Source: an uncultured SAR86 cluster bacterium
Lineage (GTDB): Bacteria; Pseudomonadota; Gammaproteobacteria; Magnimaribacterales; Magnimaribacteraceae
Assembly: GCA_937773605.1 (NCBI GenBank)
Contig: CALJVP010000013.1
Coordinates: 1 to 64,000, forward strand
Length of the DNA: 64,000 bases
Reading direction: 5' to 3'
The notes beneath the pieces are model-generated. The model worked only from the letters and a program-made list of their open reading frames with translations, searched no databases and was not told the DNA's origin. Positions 46,012 through 54,559 of the stretch are shown here, in pieces; the stretch's first letter is position 1; each line of letters opens with the position of its first letter. The position numbers were made by a program, and so were the translations under genes.

Positions 46012-47268
46012 ATGAATAAAAAGAATGTACTGTATGCTCAATCAGGAGGAGTAACTTCAGTAATAAATGCTACAGCAGCAGCCGTTATTGAGACAGCAAA
46101 TAAATCTAAGAGGGTTGATAAAGTTTATGCCGGTCAAAATGGAATAGTAGGCGTATTAAGAGAAAACCTTATTGACATCAACCTTGAGGATAGGACTCAA
46201 CTGAAAAAACTTATTCATACACCAGGCGGGGCCTTTGGTTCTTGTAGACACAGATTAAAAGACTTCGATACCGATAAAAGAGAATACAAACGTTTAATAG
46301 ATGTTTTTAAAGCTCATAATATTGGTTATTTTTTTTATAATGGCGGAGGGGATTCTCAAGATACGACAAATAAAATAGCTAAGATAACGGCTGACCTTGG
46401 ATTTCCAGTCACCTGTATAGGTATTCCCAAGACAATTGATAATGACCTCCCCTTTACAGATAATTGCCCTGGATTTGGTTCAGTAGCAAAATATGTATCA
46501 ACCTCAATAAGAGAGGCTGGACTAGATGTAGAGAGTATGTCAGAAACCTCAACAAAGGTTTTCATACTTGAAGTTATGGGAAGACACGCGGGTTGGATTG
46601 CAGCATCTGCTGGTCTTGCAGCAGAAAAAAAGAATGACGCTCCTCATATTATTCTCTTCCCTGAAATTGCTTTCAGTCAAAAGAAGTTCTTAAATAAAGT
46701 TAAATTAACAGTTAAAACATGCGGATATTGCGTGATAGTTGTCTCGGAAGGTGCTCAAGATAGAGATGGTAAATTTTTAGCTGACTCAGGTTCGGTTGAC
46801 TCTTTCGGACATGCTCAATTAGGCGGAGTAGCTCCGTACATAGCTTCCTTGGTAAGAGATCAACTTGGTTTCAAGCATCATTGGTCGGTCTCAGATTATC
46901 TTCAAAGATCTGCGAGGCATATTTCTTCTCAAGTAGACCTTGATCAAGCCTATGCTGTTGGTGAAGCCGCAGTGAATATGGCCTTGTCTGGAGAAAATGC
47001 CGTTATGCCGATAATTGTCAGAAAGAAAACTAAACAATACAGTTGGGAGATAGGAAAAGCAAAGTTGTCCGAAGTCGCTAATTTTGAAAAGAAAATGCCA
47101 AAAAATTTCATTACAAAAGATGGATTTGGCATAACAAAATCATGCAAGAACTACCTAAGCCCTTTAATTCAAGGTGAGGCATACCCTCCTTTTAAAGATG
47201 GCTTGCCTGAGATTGCGAGACTTAAAAAAAGAATGGTGAAAAAAAAGCTTAAGAATTTTAAAGTTTAG
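46012..47268 (+). CDS. 6-phosphofructokinase, pyrophosphate-type
   Basis: 418 aa PFK. Nucleotide/PPi loop reads GGGDSQDT (111-118), with Asp114 in place of the Gly that admits ATP, and Lys140 in PKTIDND instead of the ATP-type PGTIDND. Both changes mark PPi-dependent enzymes. Catalytic Asp143/145 of TIDND and MGRHAGWIAA are present. It would transfer PPi phosphate to fructose-6-phosphate reversibly, at the glycolysis/gluconeogenesis junction. Divergent from mpl over 62 nt and no other glycolytic gene is nearby. Confidence 0.88.
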   Translation: MNKKNVLYAQSGGVTSVINATAAAVIETANKSKRVDKVYAGQNGIVGVLRENLIDINLEDRTQLKKLIHTPGGAFGSCRHRLKDFDTDKREYKRLIDVFKAHNIGYFFYNGGGDSQDTTNKIAKITADLGFPVTCIGIPKTIDNDLPFTDNCPGFGSVAKYVSTSIREAGLDVESMSETSTKVFILEVMGRHAGWIAASAGLAAEKKNDAPHIILFPEIAFSQKKFLNKVKLTVKTCGYCVIVVSEGAQDRDGKFLADSGSVDSFGHAQLGGVAPYIASLVRDQLGFKHHWSVSDYLQRSARHISSQVDLDQAYAVGEAAVNMALSGENAVMPIIVRKKTKQYSWEIGKAKLSEVANFEKKMPKNFITKDGFGITKSCKNYLSPLIQGEAYPPFKDGLPEIARLKKRMVKKKLKNFKV

Positions 47269-47275
47269 TCTTATC

Positions 47276-48463
47276 TTATAAAGGGCCTTCAAATAGAATA
47301 CCGACCTTACTTAATCGATTGATCAGAGTTTCTCCTAATCCTGAAGCGCTTGTTAGCAAGCCACCGTATTCACTGCCTCCTGGTAAAGAATCTACATCTT
47401 TAACTAAGGCTAAAGCACACTCCGTTACTAATTTTGACGTCACTCTATACCCCGGATCACCTTCTCCGAACATTCTAAAAACACTTTTGTCTCCATCTTC
47501 GGTTTCGACTATAAATTTACAATCAAAGAAACCTGTACGTTGAACTTCTTCGCTTGGTCCCTCTCCTGGCTTTGGCATGAAAGGTCTAACCAAGTGTTTT
47601 AAAGGAGTAATAAGAACAATGCCTATTGCAATTGTAGAAAATAAAGAGATTATTGCACTCCATCTAGAAGCATGGAAGGCATGTTCTTGATAAGTGAATT
47701 CTGTTCCATAATTCTCTTGTCTTTCTGCAAGCAGTGCTGCAGTTCGCCTAACCACTCTGGTATTAGCGGCAGCCATAACAAACGGACCTGACCACGCTTC
47801 AATTTCTTCTTTTTTAGCTATTCCAACCCTGTCACTGCTCAACTCGCGTTGTTCTTCAGAAAAAGAATCTTTTGGGTTGAGTAAAAAAGTGTCTTGCATT
47901 TCTGGTCCCAGCCCAAGACTTCCCATCGAGAACATGGTCTCAAGAGTTCCTCCCGACGCCCCTCCTTTGAAGGAGTGGAATGACTCTACTCTCTTGATAG
48001 GAGCATTAACTTGAGTTGAAGCGAAGTAAGTGCCTAGGTCAGACGGAATAGAATCAAAACCACAAGAAGGGATTATTCTGATTCCTTTAGATGCCGCTTC
48101 TTCATGATGTTTTTCAATCAAACCTTTTACCCAAAAGTTTTCTCCGGTGATATCAACGTAGTGAGAAGAGTTTTCTACACAAGAAGCCACCAATTTGGAT
48201 CCGTACCTATGGAAAGGTCCAGCAGTGGATAAGACCACCTTAGATCTTTTTGTTAACAGCCCAAGAGCTTCTTCATCCTCGCAATCTGCAACGATAATTT
48301 CTACTTCAACTTCATTATTTTTAGCAACTTCATCTAACTTTGCTTTATTTCTTCCTGCTATAGCCCAAGTAATACCATCATCAACTGACTTTAAATATTT
48401 AACACAAAGTTGTCCTGTAAAACCGGTGGCCCCATAAATTACTATATCGATATCTTTGTTCAT
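47276..48463 (-). CDS. saccharopine dehydrogenase-like protein (trans-acting enoyl reductase family)
   Basis: 395 aa. N-terminal NAD(P) motif IVIYGATGFTGQL (about 7-19), AIAGRNKAKLDEVA, then VLSTAGPFHRYGSKLV and HYVDITGE, typical of the saccharopine dehydrogenase-like group that includes mycobacterial trans-acting enoyl reductase. A short hydrophobic segment (SLFSTIAIGIVLITPL, about 276-291) is as in those enzymes. Substrate unknown; the thioesterase and CoA-transferase neighbours suggest lipid or CoA-thioester work. Confidence 0.78.
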   Translation of the reverse strand: MNKDIDIVIYGATGFTGQLCVKYLKSVDDGITWAIAGRNKAKLDEVAKNNEVEVEIIVADCEDEEALGLLTKRSKVVLSTAGPFHRYGSKLVASCVENSSHYVDITGENFWVKGLIEKHHEEAASKGIRIIPSCGFDSIPSDLGTYFASTQVNAPIKRVESFHSFKGGASGGTLETMFSMGSLGLGPEMQDTFLLNPKDSFSEEQRELSSDRVGIAKKEEIEAWSGPFVMAAANTRVVRRTAALLAERQENYGTEFTYQEHAFHASRWSAIISLFSTIAIGIVLITPLKHLVRPFMPKPGEGPSEEVQRTGFFDCKFIVETEDGDKSVFRMFGEGDPGYRVTSKLVTECALALVKDVDSLPGGSEYGGLLTSASGLGETLINRLSKVGILFEGPL

Positions 48464-48468
48464 AAATG

Positions 48469-48870
48469 CTAAATCTTTTTAACGACTCCTCCAAAATTAA
48501 TAATAACTTTTTCTTCAACTTTAATATCTCCTTCCACAAACCCCAATGACTTTCCTACTTTTGTTGGAGTGGCCCTAATAATTAAAAGGCTGTCCTTTTC
48601 GGCTGGGGCTATAAATTCTGAGTGAAAACTTACGGTGGTTACTAAACTGTTTCTATCTTTCATTGCAGAAGAAGCCATAGTGAAATCTGCTAAAGCCATC
48701 AATACTCCTCCATGAGCAGTTCCATAGCCGTTGCAATTCTCAGGTTTTACATAAAAAGCCATATATAAGTTATTGCCTTCGCGCTTGTAATAACCCGGCC
48801 CTAAAGTTTCTATGTGTGGCTGGTTAAAAGATAACTCTTTATAACCTTCTGGTATTTCTGCTTTACTCAT
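48469..48870 (-). CDS. PaaI-like hotdog thioesterase
   Basis: 133 aa hotdog fold. GTAHGGVLMALADFTMASSA (about 54-73) has the conserved GxxHGGxxxxxxD of PaaI/4HBT-type acyl-CoA thioesterases; TVSFHSEFIAPAE follows. It likely hydrolyses short, aromatic or medium acyl-CoA. Minus-strand TATAAT sits 8 nt before its ATG, implying a very short leader. It precedes the enoyl reductase-like gene by 5 nt. Confidence 0.85.
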   Translation of the reverse strand: MSKAEIPEGYKELSFNQPHIETLGPGYYKREGNNLYMAFYVKPENCNGYGTAHGGVLMALADFTMASSAMKDRNSLVTTVSFHSEFIAPAEKDSLLIIRATPTKVGKSLGFVEGDIKVEEKVIINFGGVVKKI

Positions 48871-48878
48871 ATATCTTT

Positions 48879-48884
48879 ATTATA
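48879..48884 (-). promoter_or_regulatory. -10 box of the thioesterase/enoyl-reductase pair
   Basis: Minus strand TATAAT followed by 8 nt (aaagatat) and the ATG at 48870. Transcription would start at about 1 nt before the start codon. -35 is unclear. The overlapping palindrome ATTATAAT also gives a plus-strand -10 at 48881-48886. Confidence 0.4.
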
Positions 48885-49004
48885 ATCATGAGATCACTTT
48901 TAGGGTTAATGAATCAACTTCTTTTAACAACAAAAATTATCCAAGTGAAGTAAATTGAGGAAATGATATGATTTTGGAGTTTCTAAATAAACACAGGAAA
49001 ATTA

Positions 49005-50201
49005 ATGACTAATAATAATCAAGGAATACTTCATGGAATCAAGGTATTAGACTTCGGAAGATATATAGCTGGTCCTTTTTGCGGTGCCCTACTAGGCGAT
49101 TATGGAGCTGAAGTTATCCGAATTGAGAGAGTGGATGGAAGTGAAGATCGTTTTGTAACTCCTGTTACTAAAAATGAAGAAGGAGCAATGTTTCTTCAAT
49201 TGAACAGGAATAAGCTTGGCTTTACGGTGAATCCCATGAAAGAAGAAGGGAGAGAGATTGTTGAAAGGTTAGTTAAAAAATCAGATGTTGTGATAGCAAA
49301 CCTTCCAGAGAACACTTTGCACTCAATGGGTCTTGATTATGAAAGGCTAGCAAAAATTAATCCTGCCATTGTATTAACTTCGAATACTGCTTTTGGAACA
49401 ACGGGTCCTTATGCGGAGAGAGTTGGATTTGATGGTGTGGCCCAAGCGATGTCCGGTGCTATGGACATGACAGGAGATCCCGACGTACCCTCTAAAGCCT
49501 ATTCTCCTTATGTAGATTTTTGTAGCGCATCGTTAGCAGCTTACGGAACTTTACTAGCTTTAATGGAAAGAGAGAAAACAGGCAAAGGGCAAAGGGTGCA
49601 GACCTCTTTATTGCAATCAGCTTTAACAATGACAAATAGCCTTGTCATCGAGCAAGAATTCCTCAACGTCAATCGAGTGGCTTCTCAAAATAGAGCACAA
49701 ACCTCTGGCCCTTCAGATACTTTTAAAACAAAAAATGGCTGGATCCTCGTACAAACGGTTGGACAGCCACTGTTTAAAAGGTGGACCGAACTAGTAGGGG
49801 CAGAAGAATGGCTCGATGATGAGCGCTTTAAAGATGACCTAAGTCGAGGAAATAATAGTTTGCTCATAAGTGAAAAAATGGCCGAGTGGTGTGCTAAAAG
49901 AACCAATCAAGAGGCAATGAAAGAACTGGAAGCTTTTAGGATACCCGTCGGGGAGGTCCTCAAAGCCAAAGATGTTATGAATGATCCTCATATAAAAGAG
50001 AAACAAGTCTTTAAAGATATAAAATATCCAGAAGTAAGCAAACCAGTTCCTGTAGTTGGGCCTGCAATTGAGCTTTCTACTAACCCTGGCGAAATAAAGA
50101 CAAGAGCGCCATTATTAGGAGAACATAACAACCAGATCCTTAATGACTTAGGGTATTCTGATGCTGAAATCTTAGAATTTAAAAGTAATAGGATCGTTTA
50201 A
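49005..50201 (+). CDS. family III CoA-transferase (CaiB/BaiF)
   Basis: 398 aa CaiB/BaiF-type CoA-transferase that moves CoA between organic acids via an aspartyl thioester. VLDFGRYIAGPFCGALLGDYGAEVI is the N-terminal motif (about 14-38); catalytic Asp171 lies in YVDFCSASLAAYGTLLAL; GKGQRVQTSLLQSALT follows. C-terminal region PAIELSTNPGEIKTRAPLLGEHNNQIL is typical. Substrate is unknown. It is followed 13 nt later by an acyl-CoA dehydrogenase, so activation then alpha,beta-oxidation of an acid is probable. Confidence 0.9.
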   Translation: MTNNNQGILHGIKVLDFGRYIAGPFCGALLGDYGAEVIRIERVDGSEDRFVTPVTKNEEGAMFLQLNRNKLGFTVNPMKEEGREIVERLVKKSDVVIANLPENTLHSMGLDYERLAKINPAIVLTSNTAFGTTGPYAERVGFDGVAQAMSGAMDMTGDPDVPSKAYSPYVDFCSASLAAYGTLLALMEREKTGKGQRVQTSLLQSALTMTNSLVIEQEFLNVNRVASQNRAQTSGPSDTFKTKNGWILVQTVGQPLFKRWTELVGAEEWLDDERFKDDLSRGNNSLLISEKMAEWCAKRTNQEAMKELEAFRIPVGEVLKAKDVMNDPHIKEKQVFKDIKYPEVSKPVPVVGPAIELSTNPGEIKTRAPLLGEHNNQILNDLGYSDAEILEFKSNRIV

Positions 50202-50214
50202 CCAGGAGATAATT

Positions 50215-51375
50215 ATGGATTTTTCGTTAAATCAACAGCAAGTTGAATTACAAAGAGTGGCAAGAGAATTTGCTCAAAAAGAAATGGTGTCTGTTGCGCT
50301 GGAAATGGAGGAAAATAATATTCCTCTGCCTAAAGAGTGGCTAAAGAAATATTCGGAGATGGGCTTTTTAGGTATTAATGTAGATAAGAAATATGGTGGG
50401 TTGGGTCTTTCCAATCTTGAAGCCCTTATAGTTATAGAAGAGTTTGCAAAGATATCTTCTGCTGTGGCTTTTCCAATTTTTGAGAGTTGCGTTGGCCCGG
50501 TAAAAGCAATTGAACATTTTGCCAATGAAGATCTAAAAATGAGAGTCATACCTGAAGTCTGCAAAGGCAACATCATTATTGCTGTATCAATGTCTGAACC
50601 TAATGCTGGATCAGCACTAACTGATCTGACCACTAAAGCCGAAGTGAAAGGTGACAAGATTATTATCAACGGCACTAAGCGCTGGTGTTCGGGTGGTGGC
50701 CATTCAGAGGGCTATGTCGTGTATTGCAAGATGTCTGATGCTCCAGGTGCAAAGGGAATAGGTGCCGTTTATGTTGAAAAAGACTCTAAGGGACTAAGCT
50801 TTGGACTGCAAGAGAGCCTAATGGGTTGGAACGGTGTTCCTTCTGCAGATATTTTCTTAGATTCTGTTGAAGTTCCAATAGAAAATATGGTCGTTGATGC
50901 AGATGGTGGATTTAAAAAACTCATGGAAGCTTTTGATCTTGAAAGATGCGGCAATGCCACCATGTGTTTGGGTCAAGCCTCGGGCGCTCTTGAACAAGTC
51001 TTACAATACACTCAAGAAAGAGAGCAATTTGGGAAACCAATTGTAGAATTTCAAGCTGTTCAAATGAAATTAGCAGAAATGGCAATGAAGGTCGAAGCGT
51101 CTAGGCTGCTTATCCACAGGGCAGCTCATAATGCAGAAGAAGGCTTTCCAAGTATCTTTGAATCCAGTGTTGGAAAATGTTTTTCAAATGAAACAGCAAG
51201 AGAAGTTGTTGCGTCAGCCATGCAACTAATGGGTGGCTATGGTTTTAACAAAGAATACACCATGGAAAGAAGATACAGAGATGTATGGGGCTGGGGTATT
51301 GCTGGAGGCACCATTGATATCCAAAAAATTAATATAGCTTCTGCCATGGTAGGGAAAAGATTTAATCAGAGATAA
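50215..51375 (+). CDS. acyl-CoA dehydrogenase, unusual active-site region
   Basis: 386 aa flavoenzyme. FAD-binding SMSEPNAGSALTDLTTKAEVKGDKIIING region (in pieces, about 123-150) and QASGALEQVLQYTQEREQFGKPI are typical. C-terminal GYGFNKEYTMERRYRDV is conserved. The position of the canonical YEGTSEIQ catalytic Glu reads AGGTIDIQ, with Gly instead. Some families place the Glu on another helix or lack it, so the base cannot be named. Probably oxidises the acyl-CoA made by the CoA-transferase upstream. It ends 14 nt into the convergent DUF2244 gene. Confidence 0.87.
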   Translation: MDFSLNQQQVELQRVAREFAQKEMVSVALEMEENNIPLPKEWLKKYSEMGFLGINVDKKYGGLGLSNLEALIVIEEFAKISSAVAFPIFESCVGPVKAIEHFANEDLKMRVIPEVCKGNIIIAVSMSEPNAGSALTDLTTKAEVKGDKIIINGTKRWCSGGGHSEGYVVYCKMSDAPGAKGIGAVYVEKDSKGLSFGLQESLMGWNGVPSADIFLDSVEVPIENMVVDADGGFKKLMEAFDLERCGNATMCLGQASGALEQVLQYTQEREQFGKPIVEFQAVQMKLAEMAMKVEASRLLIHRAAHNAEEGFPSIFESSVGKCFSNETAREVVASAMQLMGGYGFNKEYTMERRYRDVWGWGIAGGTIDIQKINIASAMVGKRFNQR

Positions 51376-51865
51376 TCCGATCCTTATTAAATGAATCAAT
51401 AATAGTTTCCAGGCTTACTACTAGCTCTTCTTTTTCGTCATCAGTTAAAAAATCTCCTACTGGTACACGATCCCCCTTTGAGGTTACAACTATGTGTGCT
51501 GGGTACCAAGGGTGAGAGGGTCTTTCAACTAACAGATAAGACCACATCCTAAAGTACTCTATTATTTTTTCAGACTTCCCTATTCCACTTTCAATCCTTA
51601 ATTTATCTTGAGTCATGATAATTACTTCTTGGCGGTAACTATTACGTAAAACTAAGTAAACACAGATGCTTACAAACAAGACTTCTAAACCTGCAAAAGG
51701 AAGAATAAGAGTGGCCCCCAAAAAAGCAAAAGCGATGCCTATACTTAAACAAGTTACTGCTATAAAGCCAATAAAGAATAGGCTTAAACGCCAACTTGTT
51801 GATCGATTGGGTCTTAATAATATACGATGAGTATTATTCTCTTTGTTACTTTCTATTTTAATCAT
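51362..51865 (-). CDS. DUF2244 membrane protein
   Basis: 167 aa. N-terminal HRILLRPNRSTSWR, two hydrophobic segments (about 27-46 and 49-68), then strands EVIIMTQDKLRIES, RMWSYLLVER and IVVTSKGDRVPVGDFLTDDEKEELV, all matching DUF2244. Family function is unknown, though these genes often sit near cytochrome oxidase or RNA/heme genes. Divergent from argD across 47 nt. Confidence 0.85.
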   Translation of the reverse strand: MIKIESNKENNTHRILLRPNRSTSWRLSLFFIGFIAVTCLSIGIAFAFLGATLILPFAGLEVLFVSICVYLVLRNSYRQEVIIMTQDKLRIESGIGKSEKIIEYFRMWSYLLVERPSHPWYPAHIVVTSKGDRVPVGDFLTDDEKEELVVSLETIIDSFNKDRIISD

Positions 51866-51881
51866 GGGTAAAGGGTCACTA

Positions 51882-51887
51882 TAATAG
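51882..51887 (+). promoter_or_regulatory. candidate -10 box of argD
   Basis: CACTATAATAG on the plus strand places TATAAT about 25 nt before the argD ATG; ggacg lies nearby as a weak ribosome site. The -35 is poorly defined. Confidence 0.35.
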
Positions 51888-51912
51888 CCCGCCTTATAGG
51901 ACGTTACACGTT

Positions 51913-53118
51913 ATGAATGACAATACAGATAAAAATAAAAAACTTAGAGATCTTTATGAACAAGTAATGCTGCCAAACTATGCTCCAGCAGATTTTATTC
52001 CTGAAAAAGCAAGCGGCTCATCAGTGTGGGATAAAAATAATAAGAAATTCATAGATTTTGGAGGAGGTATTGCAGTAAACAGCCTAGGCCACTCACATCC
52101 GAAGCTAGTATCGGCACTGAATGAGCAGTCAAAAAAACTCTGGCATTTAAGTAATTACATCTCCAATGAACCAGCCATTAATCTGGCCAAGCAACTAACG
52201 GATTTAACTTTTGCAGACAAAGTCTATTTTAGTAACTCAGGATCGGAGGCAAATGAAGCTGCCATCAAAATGGCCAGGCGATACCATCATGAAAAAGGAA
52301 ACGGTAGAGATGAAATAATTGCCTTTAATAACTCTTTTCATGGGAGATCATTACTCAATATATCTCTAGGGGCTTCTGATAATCACAGAAAAGGTTTCGG
52401 GCCTTTTCCTGCTGGCATACGCCATGCTACGTACAATGATCTAAGTTCTGTTAAAGCATTAATAACTGCTAAAACCGCAGCAATTATTATAGAGCCAGTT
52501 CAAGGTGAGGCCGGTGTGGTTCCTGCAAAACAAGAATTCTTAGTTGGGGTTAGAGATTTGTGCACTCAAAATGGCGTTCTCTTAATTATGGATGAGGTGC
52601 AAAGTGGAGTAGGAAGAATGGGGAATCTATTTGGTTACATGGCCTTCGGTATAGAACCAGATATTTTAACTTCTGCAAAAGGCTTAGGAGGAGGAATTCC
52701 TATAGGAGCAACATTAACAAAAAATGACATTGCATCTTCAATGAGTGTTGGCTCGCATGGATCAACTTTTGGAGGCAACCCAATGGCTTGTGCTGTTGCT
52801 GATAAAGTCATAGAAATAGTTTCAAATCCCAACTTCTTACAGGAAGTAAAAGAAAAAGAAACGCTTCTAGTAAATAAGCTGGAAGGTGTTTCTAAAAAAC
52901 ATCAAGCATTTAGAGAAATAAGATCCTCGGGACTCTGGATAGGTTGTGAACTAAATAACAATGGTGAAGTGAATGAACTACTAGATAGGTGTTATGAATC
53001 TGGACTCATAGCTGTTTCAGCTGGAACTTCAACACTTAGATTTGCACCCGCATTAAATATAAGTGAAGATGAGATATCGGAAGGCATAGAGCGACTTGAA
53101 GATGCCCTCTCTTCTTAA
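51913..53118 (+). CDS. argD: acetylornithine (or related) class III aminotransferase
   Basis: 401 aa PLP enzyme. VWDKNNKKFIDFGGGIAVNSLGHSHPKLV, FSNSGSEANEAAIKMARRYH and FHGRSLLNISLGA in the N-terminal half; Asp227 in LLIMDEVQSGVGR and PLP Lys256 in TSAKGLGGGIPIGA. This pattern is that of ArgD/SdhA (N-acetylornithine/succinyldiaminopimelate aminotransferase). Likely acts in arginine and possibly lysine synthesis; no other arg gene is adjacent. 15 nt before the aldo/keto reductase. Confidence 0.9.
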   Translation: MNDNTDKNKKLRDLYEQVMLPNYAPADFIPEKASGSSVWDKNNKKFIDFGGGIAVNSLGHSHPKLVSALNEQSKKLWHLSNYISNEPAINLAKQLTDLTFADKVYFSNSGSEANEAAIKMARRYHHEKGNGRDEIIAFNNSFHGRSLLNISLGASDNHRKGFGPFPAGIRHATYNDLSSVKALITAKTAAIIIEPVQGEAGVVPAKQEFLVGVRDLCTQNGVLLIMDEVQSGVGRMGNLFGYMAFGIEPDILTSAKGLGGGIPIGATLTKNDIASSMSVGSHGSTFGGNPMACAVADKVIEIVSNPNFLQEVKEKETLLVNKLEGVSKKHQAFREIRSSGLWIGCELNNNGEVNELLDRCYESGLIAVSAGTSTLRFAPALNISEDEISEGIERLEDALSS

Positions 53119-53133
53119 ATTGAATAATTAATT

Positions 53134-54102
53134 ATGAAATATAGAAAACTAGGAAAATCAGGACTCAAAATCTCTGAATTATCATTTGGATCTTGGGTTA
53201 CTTTTAATAAGCAAGTAGATTCAGGTCTGGCAGAAAGGATGTTTGGAACCTGCTTTGATGCAGGGGTTAATTTCTTTGATAATGCCGAAGGGTATGAAGC
53301 CGGCGAATCTGAAATTGTCATGGGTAAAGCATTAAGTGCCCTAAACAGACCCAGAGACAGTTATTGTGTTTCTTCTAAAGTCTTTTTTGGTTCCAATAAG
53401 AAGCCTAGCCCTACTCAAATTGGATTAAGTAAGAAGCATGTTACGGAAGCTTGTCATCAAGCGCTTAAAAGACTGCAAGTGGACTATTTAGATTTATATT
53501 TCTGCCATAGAGCTGACCCTGATACCCCAATTGGTGAGACCGTATGGGCAATGCACAACCTCATCACTCAAGGCAAAATTCTCTATTGGGGAACTTCTGA
53601 ATGGACAGCGGAAGAAATAACAGAGGCGTATGAGTTTGCTGAAAAAAATCACTTAAGTCCGCCCACTATGGAACAACCTCAGTACAATTTATTAGATAGA
53701 AAAAGGTTTGAAATTGAATACAAACCTATATTTGAGAAATACGGAATGGGCACTACCACGTGGTCACCTCTTGCTTCTGGTGCTCTCACAGGGAAATATT
53801 TAGAAGGAATACCGGAAGGCTCTAGAGCGTCTTTAGATGGTTATGAGTGGTTAAAGAAATCAATGGTTGAATCTGAACGAGGTCAAGAAAGAATGACTAA
53901 GGTTGCTGCTCTGGCTCCTATTGCAGAGGAAATGGAAGTAAAACTTTCTAACCTAGCAATAGCTTGGTGTTTATTAAATGAAAATGTTTCAACAGTGATA
54001 CTTGGAGCATCGAAAGTTGAACAACTTGAAGAAAATCTAAAGTCTACAGAAGTGCTCCCTCTCTTAAATCAGGAAGTTATAAATAAACTCTCTTCTATTT
54101 AA
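53134..54102 (+). CDS. aldo/keto reductase (Kv-beta/YghZ-like)
   Basis: 322 aa TIM-barrel NADPH reductase. Catalytic tetrad D49 and Y54 (FFDNAEGYEAGESE), K82 (SSKVFF) and H125 (LYFCHRADPD). NADPH motif near STVILGASKVEQLEENL. Start sequence RKLGKSGLKISELSFGSW places it in the AKR6/AKR14-like group (potassium-channel beta, YghZ). It reduces small aldehydes or ketones; substrate unknown. Convergent and overlapping (8 nt) with the hotdog thioesterase. Confidence 0.9.
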   Translation: MKYRKLGKSGLKISELSFGSWVTFNKQVDSGLAERMFGTCFDAGVNFFDNAEGYEAGESEIVMGKALSALNRPRDSYCVSSKVFFGSNKKPSPTQIGLSKKHVTEACHQALKRLQVDYLDLYFCHRADPDTPIGETVWAMHNLITQGKILYWGTSEWTAEEITEAYEFAEKNHLSPPTMEQPQYNLLDRKRFEIEYKPIFEKYGMGTTTWSPLASGALTGKYLEGIPEGSRASLDGYEWLKKSMVESERGQERMTKVAALAPIAEEMEVKLSNLAIAWCLLNENVSTVILGASKVEQLEENLKSTEVLPLLNQEVINKLSSI

Positions 54103-54559
54103 TTTTAAGCCTCAATTCAAAACCTACATCGCCGGCTTGAGCGTGCTCTTCTTTCATTGTATTCAGGTTACTTAGAAGCCATTCTGGCATCTTTGAAGAC
54201 TTCCTTGTAGTCATGTCGACGTGCACCTCTACTGTCTCATAAGTGGCAGAGACTGCGCCCTCTTCCGTTAATAAAATTCCACCATAATGAATTAATTTAG
54301 GATTTACATTTATTATCCTGTAATGCGGATAACACTCCTCGCCTTCTTTAATTTCCTTTAAGTAACTTAAGTTGGTTTCTAAGGTAAATGAAGAAAACCC
54401 TTTTGCAAAATAATCATGAGAAAAACCCATATCATGATATAGATCCGTATATTCTGAAAAAATATGATAATAATGAACAACATTCATATGACCGTTCATA
54501 TCGCACATTTCTTTTGTAACTATTGCTGGTTTTCCTGAGTAAGGGAATTTATCTTTCAT
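54095..54559 (-). CDS. 4HBT-type acyl-CoA thioesterase
   Basis: 154 aa hotdog protein. MCDMNGHMNVVHYYHIFSEYTD contains the DxxxHxN active-site signature (FcbC/YbgC-type). Likely acyl-CoA thioester hydrolysis. Its ATG overlaps the stop of the upstream PTPS-like gene by one base, so the two are coupled. Substrate unknown. Confidence 0.82.
   Translation of the reverse strand: MKDKFPYSGKPAIVTKEMCDMNGHMNVVHYYHIFSEYTDLYHDMGFSHDYFAKGFSSFTLETNLSYLKEIKEGEECYPHYRIINVNPKLIHYGGILLTEEGAVSATYETVEVHVDMTTRKSSKMPEWLLSNLNTMKEEHAQAGDVGFELRLKIK

Noticed and set aside
48969-49010. Short ORF overlapping the CoA-transferase start as a leader peptide
   Set aside because: Thirteen codons with no skewed composition and no hairpin.
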